Below, piece after piece: positions 28,036 through 37,094 of a stretch of 64,000 bases of DNA. The notes below the pieces were generated by a model that was given only the letters and a program-made list of their open reading frames with translations, was not told where the DNA came from and ran no database searches. Positions within the stretch are counted from its first letter, which is position 1. The number at the start of each line of letters is the position of its first letter. This DNA comes from Kiritimatiellia bacterium (GTDB lineage: Bacteria; Verrucomicrobiota; Kiritimatiellia; UBA8416; JADHWI01), in NCBI GenBank assembly GCA_030744755.1, contig JASLPY010000011.1, positions 1-64,000 of the forward strand, given 5' to 3'. The position numbers and the translations under genes are program-made.

Positions 28036-28896
28036 ATGAGAGTTCTGACTTGCTATAATTGCGGATCGGATGGACGTGCTTTCTACGCCGAAGAAAACGG
28101 CTTCTCACTGGTCCGGTGCAGTGCATGCGGCCTCCTGTATGTTGAGGAACGCCCGGATGACAAAGAAATCGCCGAGGCTCACAAGCAAGGGAAGCATAGT
28201 GGGCTGAAAGAGCTCAACATGACAGGACGGTTCAATGCAGCGAAAATATCCCGGTATCTCAAGGTCTTGGAGGACATGTTCGAAGGAGGGCTGGGTACCA
28301 AGGCGACATGGCTCGACGTAGGGTGTGGTCATGGGGAATTCATTGCTGCGGTTAAAGAATATGGTTCCGGGCGGATTGCCGTGAGAGGAACTGAGCCGAA
28401 TATACACAAACAGGAATCTGCGCGCAAAAGGGGCCTGGATGTCAGCTATTTCGACATAGAGTCGCACAAAGAGAAATATGATGCCGTTTCGCTGTTGAAC
28501 GTATATTCACACCTTCCAGATCCTCCGGCTTTCTTGGAACTACTGAAGAAACGACTGAATCCAGAAGGCGAGATAATCATTGAGACAGGAGATACGGCTT
28601 GCTTTCCGGCCAAGCAACACTACAGGCCTTTCTATCTGCCCGATCACTTCAGTTTTGCATCCGAGAGTATCGTTGTTGACATGTTGAGGCGTCTGGGCTT
28701 CGAGATCATAATCGTAAACAAGTACCCTTCTCTTCCGTTCGACTTCCGGAACATCGCCAAGGAAGTTGTCAAGGCCTTCTTGCCTCGGTACCGTTCGTCT
28801 CTTCGCTACTACGCCAAGTGGTGGCGCTACACCCAGACGGACATGTTCATCAGGGCAAAGGTCAAGGCTTCCTCGTGCTGCACGTCTGCCATGTAG
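28036..28896 (+). CDS. SAM-dependent methyltransferase with N-terminal zinc ribbon
   Basis: A 286-residue class I methyltransferase. The N-terminus has a CxxC...CxxC ribbon (CYNCGSDGR, RCSACGLLY), often seen in surface-polysaccharide methyltransferases. The SAM site is ATWLDVGCGHGEFIAAV near residue 92, with a later VSLLNVYSHLPDP motif (Methyltransf_23-like). The ATG at 28036 is preceded by GGAGAG. Substrate unknown; the fold suggests a sugar or secondary metabolite. It stands alone after the redox operon. Confidence 0.75.
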   Translation: MRVLTCYNCGSDGRAFYAEENGFSLVRCSACGLLYVEERPDDKEIAEAHKQGKHSGLKELNMTGRFNAAKISRYLKVLEDMFEGGLGTKATWLDVGCGHGEFIAAVKEYGSGRIAVRGTEPNIHKQESARKRGLDVSYFDIESHKEKYDAVSLLNVYSHLPDPPAFLELLKKRLNPEGEIIIETGDTACFPAKQHYRPFYLPDHFSFASESIVVDMLRRLGFEIIIVNKYPSLPFDFRNIAKEVVKAFLPRYRSSLRYYAKWWRYTQTDMFIRAKVKASSCCTSAM

Positions 28897-28953
28897 GACT
28901 CATTACGCCTGAGGCGATCCAGCGTGGAGGGCGAGACTGCACCGCACCGTCTC

Positions 28954-29988
28954 CTATTTCTTGCTCTTCCAGGGCAACTTAAGTTTGCGCAGTTTGGGCG
29001 TGATGTTGACCCGGCAATAGGGCGCATCCTGGTTTCGCTCAAAGTAGTCCTGGTGATAATTCTCAGCCTTGTAGAAAACCGTTGCTTTGGATATCTCGGT
29101 GCTGACTGTTTTCCCAAGGGCTTTGGCCACAACCTTCTTCGATTCTTCTGCTGTCTTGCGTTGCGCGTCGGAATGGTAGAATATTGCAGACCGGTACTGG
29201 GTTCCAACGTCAGCGCCCTGTCGGTTGGGCGTGGTGGGATCGTGCATCTTCCAGAACAATTCGAGAAGCTGGTCGTAGGAAATCACCGCAGGATCGAATT
29301 CCACCTGGAACACCTCGGCATGGCCGGTCTTGCCCGAACACACCTGCTCGTAGGTCGGATCTTCCTTCGCTCCCCCGGTGTAGCCCACCATCACGTTCTT
29401 AACACCATCAGCACGGGTGAACACTGCCTCACCGCACCAGAAGCAACCGGCACCAAAAGTAGCCGTCTCCGTCTTTCCAGAGACGAAAGACAGCGATGCG
29501 GAGTTCACACAGTAGCGCAGCCCCGTGGGCTTGGGCCCGTCCTTGAAAACATGACCAAGATGCCCGCCGCACTTGCTGCACAGAATTTCCGTCCGCACCA
29601 TTCCGAGACTGCGATCCGCATCCGTTTCCACGTTGCCTTTTATCTCTTCTTTCCAGAAGCTGGGCCAACCACAACCGGAATCGTATTTCGCGTCCGACGA
29701 GAAGAGAGTAGTCCCGCACCCGACACAGACATAAGTGCCAGGGTTGTGGTGCTTGGTGTACTTCCCGCTGTGCGGCGCCTCGGTACCTTTCTGCCGCAGT
29801 ACGCGATACTGCTCGGAAGTCAGTTGTTTCTGCCATTCAGCTTCCGTCTTGGTTACTTCGTAATTCATATTCGCCTCTTTCTCTGCAACCACTTCGAACT
29901 CCAGGAAGAGGGATGCCAACAGAACGAGCACCAGGCCAACAATCCAGCCTGCAGCTCTTCTTTTCTTCTTCGCCGCTGGTTCGTTCAT
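28954..29988 (-). CDS. msrBA: bifunctional methionine sulfoxide reductase MsrB-MsrA, membrane-anchored
   Basis: A 344-residue fusion in the order MsrB then MsrA. The N-terminal helix [22 protein letters not shown] exports or anchors it, so it repairs oxidised methionines outside the cytoplasm. The MsrB half has the zinc CxxC pairs ([17 protein letters not shown]) and catalytic [10 protein letters not shown]. The MsrA half has [12 protein letters not shown] with the catalytic Cys, YTGG and the NYHQDYF region. Most bifunctional forms are MsrA-MsrB, though B-A order is known. The start at 29988 has GGGAGAA just upstream. It fits the oxidative-stress theme of the 39-47 kb region. Confidence 0.92.
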   Translation of the reverse strand: MNEPAAKKKRRAAGWIVGLVLVLLASLFLEFEVVAEKEANMNYEVTKTEAEWQKQLTSEQYRVLRQKGTEAPHSGKYTKHHNPGTYVCVGCGTTLFSSDAKYDSGCGWPSFWKEEIKGNVETDADRSLGMVRTEILCSKCGGHLGHVFKDGPKPTGLRYCVNSASLSFVSGKTETATFGAGCFWCGEAVFTRADGVKNVMVGYTGGAKEDPTYEQVCSGKTGHAEVFQVEFDPAVISYDQLLELFWKMHDPTTPNRQGADVGTQYRSAIFYHSDAQRKTAEESKKVVAKALGKTVSTEISKATVFYKAENYHQDYFERNQDAPYCRVNITPKLRKLKLPWKSKK

Positions 29989-30054
29989 GTTCTTCTCCCG
30001 GTCTAAGTCCATGCAGGTCTACTCTGCAGTGCCTTTATTGTCTCATAACGATTA

Positions 30055-30822
30055 CTACTCATCAAGCAGGTGCGACATCTCGAGGTCGTCACGTATTCCA
30101 AACCTGGTGAGCGCGAAATCGTACTTCACCGGGTCCGATGGACAGAATCGGGCAAATGCACGCGTGATCTCGATGGCCATTTTCATATCCGCCGACTTTC
30201 TTTCCGAGAAGCCCAACCCCCTGCCTATTGTCGCCATGTGAATATCGAGCGGAACAACCAGCAGACGTTTTGGTATGCCTTGCCACCCGCCGGGATCCAC
30301 GCGATCTTTTCGCACCATCCACCTCAGGAACAAGTTCAACCTTTTGCAGGCACTCCCTCTTGAGGGCGAAGGAAGGAGATACCCTGCATTGCAGGCGATG
30401 CTCGAAACGAACTGGTCCAGCGCCGGTAAGACAGTCTTGTCGGAACGCGCAAGTCCCGACACAAAACACTCGTTCAGTGATCCGTATTCACGGACAGCCC
30501 CCCGTACACCCAAAAGCAGGGATGCCATGTGTTCACCCGTTGTGAAACGGTGCTTAAAGGCCGCAAGTGACGAGGAGAGCTTCTTGGGTGAGGTGCTGTC
30601 GAGAAACTCGCTGGGCGATGGCCCCATTTTGTCGAGAATCTTGCGTACACTCTTGAGAATCTGGGCCACCCGGCCATAGGCCAACGCGGAAGCAACTATG
30701 CCCACAATCTCACGGTCGCAAGGATTCTTGTAATCGTAAAGAAACTCCAACGGGTCGGGATGCACGTATTCCCGCTTGTTGTATTTACGGTAGAGTGAGT
30801 TCAGTTTTCCCTTGTCGGTCAT
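30055..30822 (-). CDS. TIGR02757 (DUF2400) family protein
   Basis: A 255-residue cytoplasmic protein matching the TIGR02757 pattern: YVHPDPLEFLYDY near the N-terminus, IASALAYGR near 45, RFFLRWMVRKD-like NLFLRWMVRKDRVDPGGW near 170 and LVVPLDIHMATIGRGLGF near 190. The family is conserved in Bacteroidetes, Lentisphaerae and delta-proteobacteria, and its helical fold recalls DNA glycosylases, but no reaction is proven. It stands between msrBA and a repeat-bearing gap. Confidence 0.85.
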   Translation of the reverse strand: MTDKGKLNSLYRKYNKREYVHPDPLEFLYDYKNPCDREIVGIVASALAYGRVAQILKSVRKILDKMGPSPSEFLDSTSPKKLSSSLAAFKHRFTTGEHMASLLLGVRGAVREYGSLNECFVSGLARSDKTVLPALDQFVSSIACNAGYLLPSPSRGSACKRLNLFLRWMVRKDRVDPGGWQGIPKRLLVVPLDIHMATIGRGLGFSERKSADMKMAIEITRAFARFCPSDPVKYDFALTRFGIRDDLEMSHLLDE

Positions 30823-31240
30823 AGGTTCTTAATGTACAGGTTTCAGGGATTCAACCTGAAGTCTATTTGGGGAGAAAGTTGCACTTAATCATGCGTTCCC
30901 GCCTGATGATGGCGTACATCTCGCTGCGCACAGGCCAATCTCGGGCACGAGCCATCTGCGTTGTGAAACAGATCAACGGGGGCAGGGTGAAACGGGGGTA
31001 CGAGATTCTGTTTACCCCACAGCACAAGGGGTTAGGCGCTAGGTGTTAGTAGCTAGGATTCTGGGACAGCGCAAATCGACCCCACCGTTTTGAGTGGGAT
31101 ACGAGGCAGGCATGGCTCCGCGGACGGCGGACCTTCCCCGCTAACGCCTAGCGCCTAACCCCTAACCACTGCGTTCTGCGCTCAGAACGCTCGGCACACT
31201 TTGGTTGCAGACCCGGGGTGCGGTGGGATAATGTTCCCGG
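30823..31240. other. 418-bp intergenic region with a long inverted repeat
   Basis: No recognisable gene. A reading frame at 30867-31049 has no recognisable homology and runs into the repeat. The main content is the 22-bp inverted repeat pair at 31028-31162. Confidence 0.5.
31028..31162. repeat. 22-bp inverted repeats bounding a 91-bp core (MITE-like)
   Basis: The left arm at 31028-31049 (begins GGGGTTAGGCGCTAGG) and the right arm at 31141-31162 (ends CTAGCGCCTAACCCC) are inverse complements with one mismatch. The 91-bp core includes a small CCAC/GTGG dyad. No coding capacity. It could be a miniature inverted-repeat element or a remnant of a dispersed repeat family. Confidence 0.6.
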
Positions 31241-31960
31241 ATGACCACAATAGATGTAGAGCGGCGGTTGCATTGGATACAGCATGTTCCTTTTGAAGGA
31301 CTCGGCTGCATTGAGCCATGGGCTACGCATCAAGGCTATCGGTGCACCAGGACAAGACTGTACGATGGCGAGAACCTTCCGGAACTGGATCCTATCGACA
31401 TGCTTGTAATCATGGGGGGGCCTATGAACATCTACCAGGATTCAATGTTTCCGTGGCTTACCGCAGAAAAAGGATTTATCGAGAACGCTATTGATAAACG
31501 AATACCTATCCTTGGAATCTGCCTCGGAGCACAGCTTATCGCAGATGTTCTTGGCGGCAAAGTTCGCAAGGGGGAACATGCAGAGATAGGGTGGCACGAT
31601 GTTCAGATGTCGGGAGACTGCACGAGCGCAAGCACCGTGAGTGTGTTCCCAGAATCCTTCACCCCTTTTCACTGGCATGGTGATACCTTTGACCTGCCAT
31701 CCGGCTCCATTCACCTTGCATCAAGTGCAGGGTGTGAGAACCAGGCGTTCGAATACAGGGAAAACGTGGTGGGACTACAGTTTCACCTGGAGTCAACAGG
31801 CAGCAGCATTGACTCACTGATCACTCACTGCGGGGACGAGATCATAGGGGGCCGGTACATTCAGAGCCCCGGAGACATTCGCCAGGGGAACAACGGGATT
31901 GGTGAGGCTAACAACCTGATGAAACGGCTGCTGAACAACATGAGCGGCTGCAACGTGTGA
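31241..31960 (+). CDS. type 1 glutamine amidotransferase-like protein
   Basis: A 239-residue class I glutamine amidotransferase domain of the GMP-synthase-like stand-alone type. The catalytic nucleophile lies in GICLGAQL (Cys near 93) and the His in VVGLQFHLES. An N-terminal MGGPMNIYQD loop forms the oxyanion region. No synthetase domain is attached or adjacent, so the ammonia acceptor is unknown; related proteins act on gamma-glutamyl compounds. Convergent with metXW. Confidence 0.82.
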   Translation: MTTIDVERRLHWIQHVPFEGLGCIEPWATHQGYRCTRTRLYDGENLPELDPIDMLVIMGGPMNIYQDSMFPWLTAEKGFIENAIDKRIPILGICLGAQLIADVLGGKVRKGEHAEIGWHDVQMSGDCTSASTVSVFPESFTPFHWHGDTFDLPSGSIHLASSAGCENQAFEYRENVVGLQFHLESTGSSIDSLITHCGDEIIGGRYIQSPGDIRQGNNGIGEANNLMKRLLNNMSGCNV

Positions 31961-31977
31961 CAGCGCCTTTGTGTGTC

Positions 31978-33807
31978 TCATCGAGAGACGCGGCAGCTCG
32001 GGGCAGACCGGTCTATTGTTCCCTTCCCCGTAACCCTCACAAACACTTTCTCCGCACCCAGATTGCACAAGTTCATGGACACCAACAACCGGTTCAAGAA
32101 CTTATCCCCCGGCAGGCAAGCTACATCTACGATCCTGATATCTTCAAGACAGCATAGTTCAATGAAATCTTTCAGCGTAGTCAGGTGAATGTTCGGAGTG
32201 TCGTACCACTCGTGAGGAAGAGTATCGGACTTCGGCATGCATCCACGCAGCGCGAGTGTGACACGATTACTCCAGGTTCCGAAGTTGGGAAAAGTTATTA
32301 TTCCTTCCCTGGCTACTCTCATCATCTCGCGCAGAACCGTTCTTGGTTTCCTTACTACCTGCAGGGTACTTCCGAGTATCGCATAGTCGTACATTCCATC
32401 AGGAATCCTCGACAGCCCTTCGTCCAGGTCCATTTGAAGTACGTTATGACCTTTGTCCATAGACGTAATCACACGGTCCACGTCTATGTCCACACCAAAC
32501 CCGCGAACTCCCTTTTCTTCTTTCAGAAGTGACAGCAGGGTTCCATTCCCGCAACCAAGGTCGATGACTCTTGATCCTTTTGCAACGGTTTCGAGGATGA
32601 GATTGAAGCTCTTCGCTTTCGACTCGTCCAATTCGAGACGTTCCTGTTTGGCTGGCTTCGAGTTAATCGTCACCCAGGGCAGGAAGGCCCTTACGGCTTC
32701 CGCAAGGTGTTCGATCTCGATAAGAAAGGCATCGTGCCCGTGCGGGGCCTCCAGCGTGCAACGGGAGACGTCTTTGCCTGCCCTGTGCAGGGCCTCGGCC
32801 AGTTCGATCGACTGTTCCTCGGGAAACAGCCAATCCGTGCTCAAACCTATGATCAAGAACTTGCACTTCGCGGGTTCGAAAGCTTTCTCGAGAGATCCGA
32901 ATTCCTCGGCTAGATCGAAAGCACCGACCGCCTGTGTTATCTGAAGATACGAGTTGGCATCAAAACGCTTGACCAGTTTCTTCCCCTGGTAGTCAAGGTA
33001 GCTTTCCACCTGGAAGTAGTGCCGATTCTTGCTCCGTGGCTCTTGCTCGCGTTTCTCGCGGCCAAACTTCTGTTGCATGCTTTCGGGTGAGAGATACGTG
33101 ATATGGGCGATCTTGCGCGCATGGGCCAAGCCCCAATCCGGACCGTTATCACTTTCGTAGTAATCCCCGCCCGCCCATGCAGGATCCGAAACGATTGCAT
33201 CCCGTGCAACCGCGTCGAAGGCTAGCGCCTGCGTGGACAGCGTGGCACCCGAAGCTACACATATGCAGCAGTCAACGAGGTCGGGGTAGAGAATACTCCA
33301 TGCCAGTGCCTGCATTCCTCCCAGTGATCCGCCAACAACCGCAGCCAGACGATTTACATTCAACTCGTCAATCAGCAGTTTCTGAACGTGAACGATATCA
33401 GCGACTGTTACATCGGGAAAAGATGAACCGTAAGGCTTCCCCGTGTCCGGGTTGATCGATGAAGGCCCCGTGGTCCCCATGCAGCCTCCAAGGACATTGG
33501 CGCAGATAACGTGGTAGTAGTCCGTATCGATTCCCTTGCCGGGACCAACCATCTCGTCCCACCAGCCCGCCTTACCGTCATCAGCAGAGTGGTACCCGGC
33601 TACATGGGCATCCCCCGTCAGGGCGTGGCAAATGTACACGACATTATCGCGCCCGGAAGAGAGCTTCCCGTAGGCTTCGTAGGCCACTCTTACTTCGCGA
33701 AGGACGCCCCCGTTCCTTAACTTGAGCCCCCCGTCCGGGAGAGTAAGATCTACGACCTCGGTGGCAACAATGCCAATGCTGTTTGGATTTGTGGTTTCAT
33801 CTGCCAT
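31978..33807 (-). CDS. metX: homoserine O-acetyltransferase MetX fused to MetW
   Basis: A 609-residue fusion. Residues 1-378 are MetX, an alpha/beta hydrolase-fold acyltransferase that activates homoserine for methionine synthesis: CHALTGDAHVAG, the nucleophile elbow GGSLGGMQALAW and the final HGHDAFL histidine are present. Residues about 390-600 are MetW, a SAM-type methyltransferase-like protein (VIDLGCGNGTLLSLL, LGSTLQVVRKP) that often is encoded beside metX and supports its activity. The downstream member of a run with cysE, cupin and ferredoxin genes on the same strand, pointing to sulfur amino-acid supply. Confidence 0.93.
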   Translation of the reverse strand: MADETTNPNSIGIVATEVVDLTLPDGGLKLRNGGVLREVRVAYEAYGKLSSGRDNVVYICHALTGDAHVAGYHSADDGKAGWWDEMVGPGKGIDTDYYHVICANVLGGCMGTTGPSSINPDTGKPYGSSFPDVTVADIVHVQKLLIDELNVNRLAAVVGGSLGGMQALAWSILYPDLVDCCICVASGATLSTQALAFDAVARDAIVSDPAWAGGDYYESDNGPDWGLAHARKIAHITYLSPESMQQKFGREKREQEPRSKNRHYFQVESYLDYQGKKLVKRFDANSYLQITQAVGAFDLAEEFGSLEKAFEPAKCKFLIIGLSTDWLFPEEQSIELAEALHRAGKDVSRCTLEAPHGHDAFLIEIEHLAEAVRAFLPWVTINSKPAKQERLELDESKAKSFNLILETVAKGSRVIDLGCGNGTLLSLLKEEKGVRGFGVDIDVDRVITSMDKGHNVLQMDLDEGLSRIPDGMYDYAILGSTLQVVRKPRTVLREMMRVAREGIITFPNFGTWSNRVTLALRGCMPKSDTLPHEWYDTPNIHLTTLKDFIELCCLEDIRIVDVACLPGDKFLNRLLVSMNLCNLGAEKVFVRVTGKGTIDRSAPSCRVSR

Positions 33808-33865
33808 GAATCAACGTCCCTTGAGTTGCTCATGATCCAAAGGTTTTCGGACCGACACTTCAAGG

Positions 33866-34780
33866 CTATGTTACACGCGTATTGGGTTGGATGTTGTGAA
33901 CCTTGCTGTGAGGTGGCACAGAATGTGTAAGCCAGACGTTTCCACCTATCTCCGAACCCTCTCCGATCACCGTATCTCCACCCAGGATTGTGGCTTCGGC
34001 ATAAATGGTGACGTTATCGCCCACGTCCGGATGACGCTTGATGCCCTTTATGGGTTTTCCGTTTTCGCCCTTCGGAAAACTCAGTGCACCAAGGGTAACG
34101 CCCTGGTAGATCTTTACGTTCTTCCCAATTTCCGTTGTCTCGCCTATGACAACACCCGTGCCGTGATCGATGAAGAAACTCGGGCCGATCTGCGCACCGG
34201 GGTGAATGTCGATTCCCGTGCGTGAATGGGCAAGCTCTGTCATGATCCTGGGAATCAGGGGCACCTTCTGTACATAGAGAAGGTGAGCGATCCGGTATGT
34301 GGCTATTGCCTGGATGGCCGGGTAGCTCATGACGACTTCCATCGGCGACTTTGCCGCCGGGTCGCCGTCGTACGCTGCCTGGATGTCGCCCTGCAGCTGA
34401 GATTGAATGTCGGGAAGAGATTCTACGAGTTGCCTGGCCGCTGCACTCGCTTTTTCGTCGCAGTCGTTGCAATCGTTGCAGTCATCCAACTCGCACTGGT
34501 ATTCGAAAGCCTTGGAGATCTGTCCCTCAAGCGCGCGGAAAGTATCCCTGAGCTGTTCCTTGAGACACGCCTCGGAATTCTCATCGGCCGCAGGCCCATG
34601 ACCATGACAACCGGGAAACAGTACACCGATGATGATATCAAGCACGTCGTGGACTGCCCTCCGGCTCGGAAGGTCGTAGTTGCCCCTGCCGCTTCTTCTT
34701 TTCAGATGACAGCGATTACAGGATTGGAGCTGGTCCACTACGTTGCTTATAGCATTATCAATCTGGTCTTCATCGCTCAT
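33866..34780 (-). CDS. cysE: serine O-acetyltransferase
   Basis: A 304-residue serine acetyltransferase for the first step of cysteine synthesis. The left-handed beta-helix is clear in IDIHPGAQIGPSFFIDHGTG, VVIGETTEIG and TILGGDTVIGEGSEIGGNVW, with the catalytic His/Asp region HGTGVVIGE. The N-terminal region is longer than in E. coli CysE, as in the EpsC-type or plant-like forms, and has an odd Cys-rich linker CDDC-type (CELDDCNDCNDCDEK) near residues 96-110 that might bind metal. Start at 34780 chosen for GGGGAAG upstream. Confidence 0.9.
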   Translation of the reverse strand: MSDEDQIDNAISNVVDQLQSCNRCHLKRRSGRGNYDLPSRRAVHDVLDIIIGVLFPGCHGHGPAADENSEACLKEQLRDTFRALEGQISKAFEYQCELDDCNDCNDCDEKASAAARQLVESLPDIQSQLQGDIQAAYDGDPAAKSPMEVVMSYPAIQAIATYRIAHLLYVQKVPLIPRIMTELAHSRTGIDIHPGAQIGPSFFIDHGTGVVIGETTEIGKNVKIYQGVTLGALSFPKGENGKPIKGIKRHPDVGDNVTIYAEATILGGDTVIGEGSEIGGNVWLTHSVPPHSKVHNIQPNTRVT

Positions 34781-34867
34781 GTTCACTTCCCCCAGAGAAC
34801 CCGCCGTACCCAACTATCACGGCCCAAGTCTACCACGCCATGGCAACTCTTCAACTGTTCAGTTGGC

Positions 34868-35200
34868 CTAAGAGGTCTTTTCGCGAATCATGATGAGGAG
34901 CATCTTGAAGCGTTCTTTTGCTCTCACGTCGTGTGGAACATTGGCGGGCATGATAACGAGCTCACCTGTACGGGCAGCAACAATCTCGCCACCTATAACA
35001 AGTTCCGCTTCTCCATCAAGAATCATTACCGTGGCATCGTACGGAGACGTGTGCTCGCTCAACCCCTGCCCGGCGTCAAAAGCGAACAATGTCAGAGTCC
35101 CGGCCTTCTTGTTGAGCAGCGTCTTACTGACGACAGATCCGGCACTGTATTCGATGGTGGTCGCAAGCTCCAACGGCTGTCCTTTGTAGTCATCTGTCAT
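34868..35200 (-). CDS. cupin-domain protein
   Basis: A 110-residue single cupin. Motif 1 appears as SEHTSPYDATVMILDGEAE and motif 2 as GELVIMPANVPHDVRA, giving a beta barrel with His/Glu-type metal positions partly kept (H in SEHTS and PHDV). Such small cupins often bind metals or act as regulators or isomerases; no substrate can be named. It lies between the ferredoxin and cysE genes. An upstream ATG in frame at 35221 is possible. Confidence 0.8.
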   Translation of the reverse strand: MTDDYKGQPLELATTIEYSAGSVVSKTLLNKKAGTLTLFAFDAGQGLSEHTSPYDATVMILDGEAELVIGGEIVAARTGELVIMPANVPHDVRAKERFKMLLIMIREKTS

Positions 35201-35239
35201 TGCGGTTTGCCTTTCGTTCATCCGTGAATTCATCCCTCA

Positions 35240-36043
35240 TCACAGGATATCGCCATTTAGTCGAACTGTCACTTCTTCCACTTCCAAGTCCGTCCTGCCG
35301 CTAAGGCGAGCCGCCTCTTGCACGATAGATGTGAGCCCACCACAACAGGGAACTTCCATTCGTACAATAATGACCTTGGGAATACTTGGATCGCTGAGAA
35401 TGGTACCCAGCTTTTCCGCGTAGCCTTCCGTCCTGTCCAGCTTGGGGCAGCCAACCACGACTGACCGTCCCCGCAAGAATCGCCAATGGATGTCAGCGGA
35501 GGCTATCGGGGAACAGGTACTGAGAACCACGAGTTCGCGGTTCTTGAAGTACGGGGCTTCCGGGGATACCAGGTGAATCTGTACAGGCCACTGATCGAGC
35601 TCCGGCTGGTTGACTCGTGGGGGCATTCCCGCTCCTTCCGCGGGTGCCGCGGCCGGTGTTTCTTTCAATGATTCCATCATCCGCGACCCGGGACACCCCC
35701 CTGCGGGCGGCATGGTGGGAGGGGCGGTCGCAGGCTCCGGGTGCTTACCCTCTTCATGTGCCTTATTGGCTGCTTCCATTCTTGCAACGGCATCGGGTCC
35801 TTGCGTTTGCATGAGATGCTGTTTTGTCGCCTCAATACTGAATGCCTGGCTTTCGCGTTCCTCTATCTTAAGGGCGCCTGTTGGACAGGTACCTATGCAG
35901 TCGCCGAAACCGTCACAAAACTGTTCTTTGACAAGTTTGGCCTTCCCGTCCACGAGTTGTATCGCGCCCTCGGCGCAACCCGTGATGCACTCTCCGCAGC
36001 CGTTACAGAGTTCTTCATCGATTGAGAGGATCTCACGTTTCAT
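35240..36043 (-). CDS. two-cluster ferredoxin-domain protein, possible redox regulator
   Basis: A 267-residue cytoplasmic protein. The N-terminus holds a complete 4Fe-4S motif (CNGCGECITGC) and a second motif CDGFGDCIGTC in which the second cysteine is replaced by Phe, a change typical of this family and suggesting a 3Fe or site-differentiated cluster. A Pro/Ala-rich linker follows, then a C-terminal domain with VVLSTCSP, VVVGCPKLD and VEVPCCGGL-like cysteines that may bind another cofactor. It heads the likely operon with cupin, cysE and metXW, divergent from a Crp/Fnr gene. Start at 36043 has GGAGACGG upstream. Confidence 0.78.
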   Translation of the reverse strand: MKREILSIDEELCNGCGECITGCAEGAIQLVDGKAKLVKEQFCDGFGDCIGTCPTGALKIEERESQAFSIEATKQHLMQTQGPDAVARMEAANKAHEEGKHPEPATAPPTMPPAGGCPGSRMMESLKETPAAAPAEGAGMPPRVNQPELDQWPVQIHLVSPEAPYFKNRELVVLSTCSPIASADIHWRFLRGRSVVVGCPKLDRTEGYAEKLGTILSDPSIPKVIIVRMEVPCCGGLTSIVQEAARLSGRTDLEVEEVTVRLNGDIL

Positions 36044-36141
36044 TTTACCGTCTCCGTTCTTTCTGCGCTTACGTTGTTGATTCATCAGTTCCTGTTCTCA
36101 ACTTACACGTGCAATTATGCAGCAATGCGGCACCTTGATTC

Positions 36142-36157
36142 CTTGACCCGGGTCAAG
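36142..36157. promoter_or_regulatory. 16-bp perfect palindrome, Crp/Fnr-type operator
   Basis: CTTGACCCGGGTCAAG is a perfect palindrome in the divergent gap between the ferredoxin operon and the Crp/Fnr gene. Its TTGAC-N4-GTCAA core has the spacing of FNR/DNR-family boxes. The adjacent regulator is the natural candidate to bind it, controlling both directions. Confidence 0.7.
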
Positions 36158-36201
36158 TTTAGACTAGATACTGTTGAGAGCATTCAGTGGGACTAATAAT
36201 C

Positions 36202-36858
36202 ATGGATCACGTTGCCTTCCAGGCTATTTCAGGATCGCCCTTTTTCAAGGGCCTTGCAAAGGAGGCCCTTAAGGATCTAGCCGGCGTCTGTCGAAGGCAG
36301 GAGCTGAAGAAGCGCGACGTTCTTTTCTCCGAGGGGACGAAAGGAGGTTCACTGTTTCTTCTTGCGAGCGGATGTATACAGCTCCAGAAGACGACTGCTG
36401 ACGGACGTGAAGTCGTGATCAGGACCATTAAGAAGGGCGAAGTTTTTGCCGAGGTAATACTCTTCGAACAGGACCGGTACCCGGTAACAGCGGTTGCACT
36501 GATTGACTCAGTCGTTATTGCCATCGCGAAGGGGGATATACTGTCGCTTCTCGACAGGCCGCTGTTCCGTAACGAGTTTATGGCTTCACTCATGAGAAAG
36601 CAGAGATACCTGGCCGAGCGCGTTCACTATCTTACATCGAGAGATGTGGAGGAGCGTTTTTTCCTTTTCATACGACAGCACTACGGCGAAGACAAAGCTG
36701 TCAAGCTGGATCTCTCAAAGAAAGACATTGCCGCTGCGATCGGCGCTTCCCCGGAAACATTCAGCCGCTTGATCAAGAGACTTTCCGATTCTGGAACCCT
36801 CTCGTGGGAACAGAAAACCATGAGAATCCATCCAGGAGTCTGGGCCGGGCTGAGTTAG
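36202..36858 (+). CDS. Crp/Fnr family transcriptional regulator
   Basis: A 218-residue regulator. The N-terminal cyclic-nucleotide-binding-like domain (FFKGLAKEALKDLA, GSLFLLASGCIQLQ, GEVFAEVILFEQDRYPVTAVAL) lacks the N-terminal FNR cysteine cluster. The C-terminal HTH_CRP domain has LSKKDIAAAIGASPETFSRLIKRL as recognition helix. The sensor ligand (haem, cAMP or other) cannot be read from sequence. The gene is divergent from the ferredoxin operon with the perfect palindrome in between. ATG at 36202 preferred; GTG at 36187 possible. Confidence 0.88.
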   Translation: MDHVAFQAISGSPFFKGLAKEALKDLAGVCRRQELKKRDVLFSEGTKGGSLFLLASGCIQLQKTTADGREVVIRTIKKGEVFAEVILFEQDRYPVTAVALIDSVVIAIAKGDILSLLDRPLFRNEFMASLMRKQRYLAERVHYLTSRDVEERFFLFIRQHYGEDKAVKLDLSKKDIAAAIGASPETFSRLIKRLSDSGTLSWEQKTMRIHPGVWAGLS

Positions 36859-37076
36859 CCTACACGGCTGGAGATCTCCGAGATTTCCTCCGCGGAAAGT
36901 CCGTCGGCAAAGTCTGCGCTAACGCTGGATATCACACTCCTGGCAACGGCATCCTCTCCCTTGGCGTCGCGTATACTCACGACCTCATCCGGCATCAAAT
37001 CAACCTTGCTTCCGTCATCTTTGATGATTGAGCAGATTCCGGTCTCAGGACATAATTCCACTTTCAGTTCGCTCAT
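36855..37076 (-). CDS. small conserved-looking hypothetical protein
   Basis: A 73-residue acidic protein with two cysteines early on (ELCPETGICSIIKDDGSKVDLM). No known domain recognised; the start resembles a small beta hairpin and the rest is helical. A good Shine-Dalgarno (GGGAGGG) stands before ATG. Its stop overlaps the stop of the convergent Crp/Fnr gene. Possibly the last gene of the zupT-mntP unit. Confidence 0.55.
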   Translation of the reverse strand: MSELKVELCPETGICSIIKDDGSKVDLMPDEVVSIRDAKGEDAVARSVISSVSADFADGLSAEEISEISSRVG

Positions 37077-37094
37077 TCTCTTTCCCTCCCAATT

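Noticed and set aside
30867-31049. 60-residue + strand frame before the inverted repeat
   Set aside because: No recognisable similarity, and its end lies in the repeat arm.
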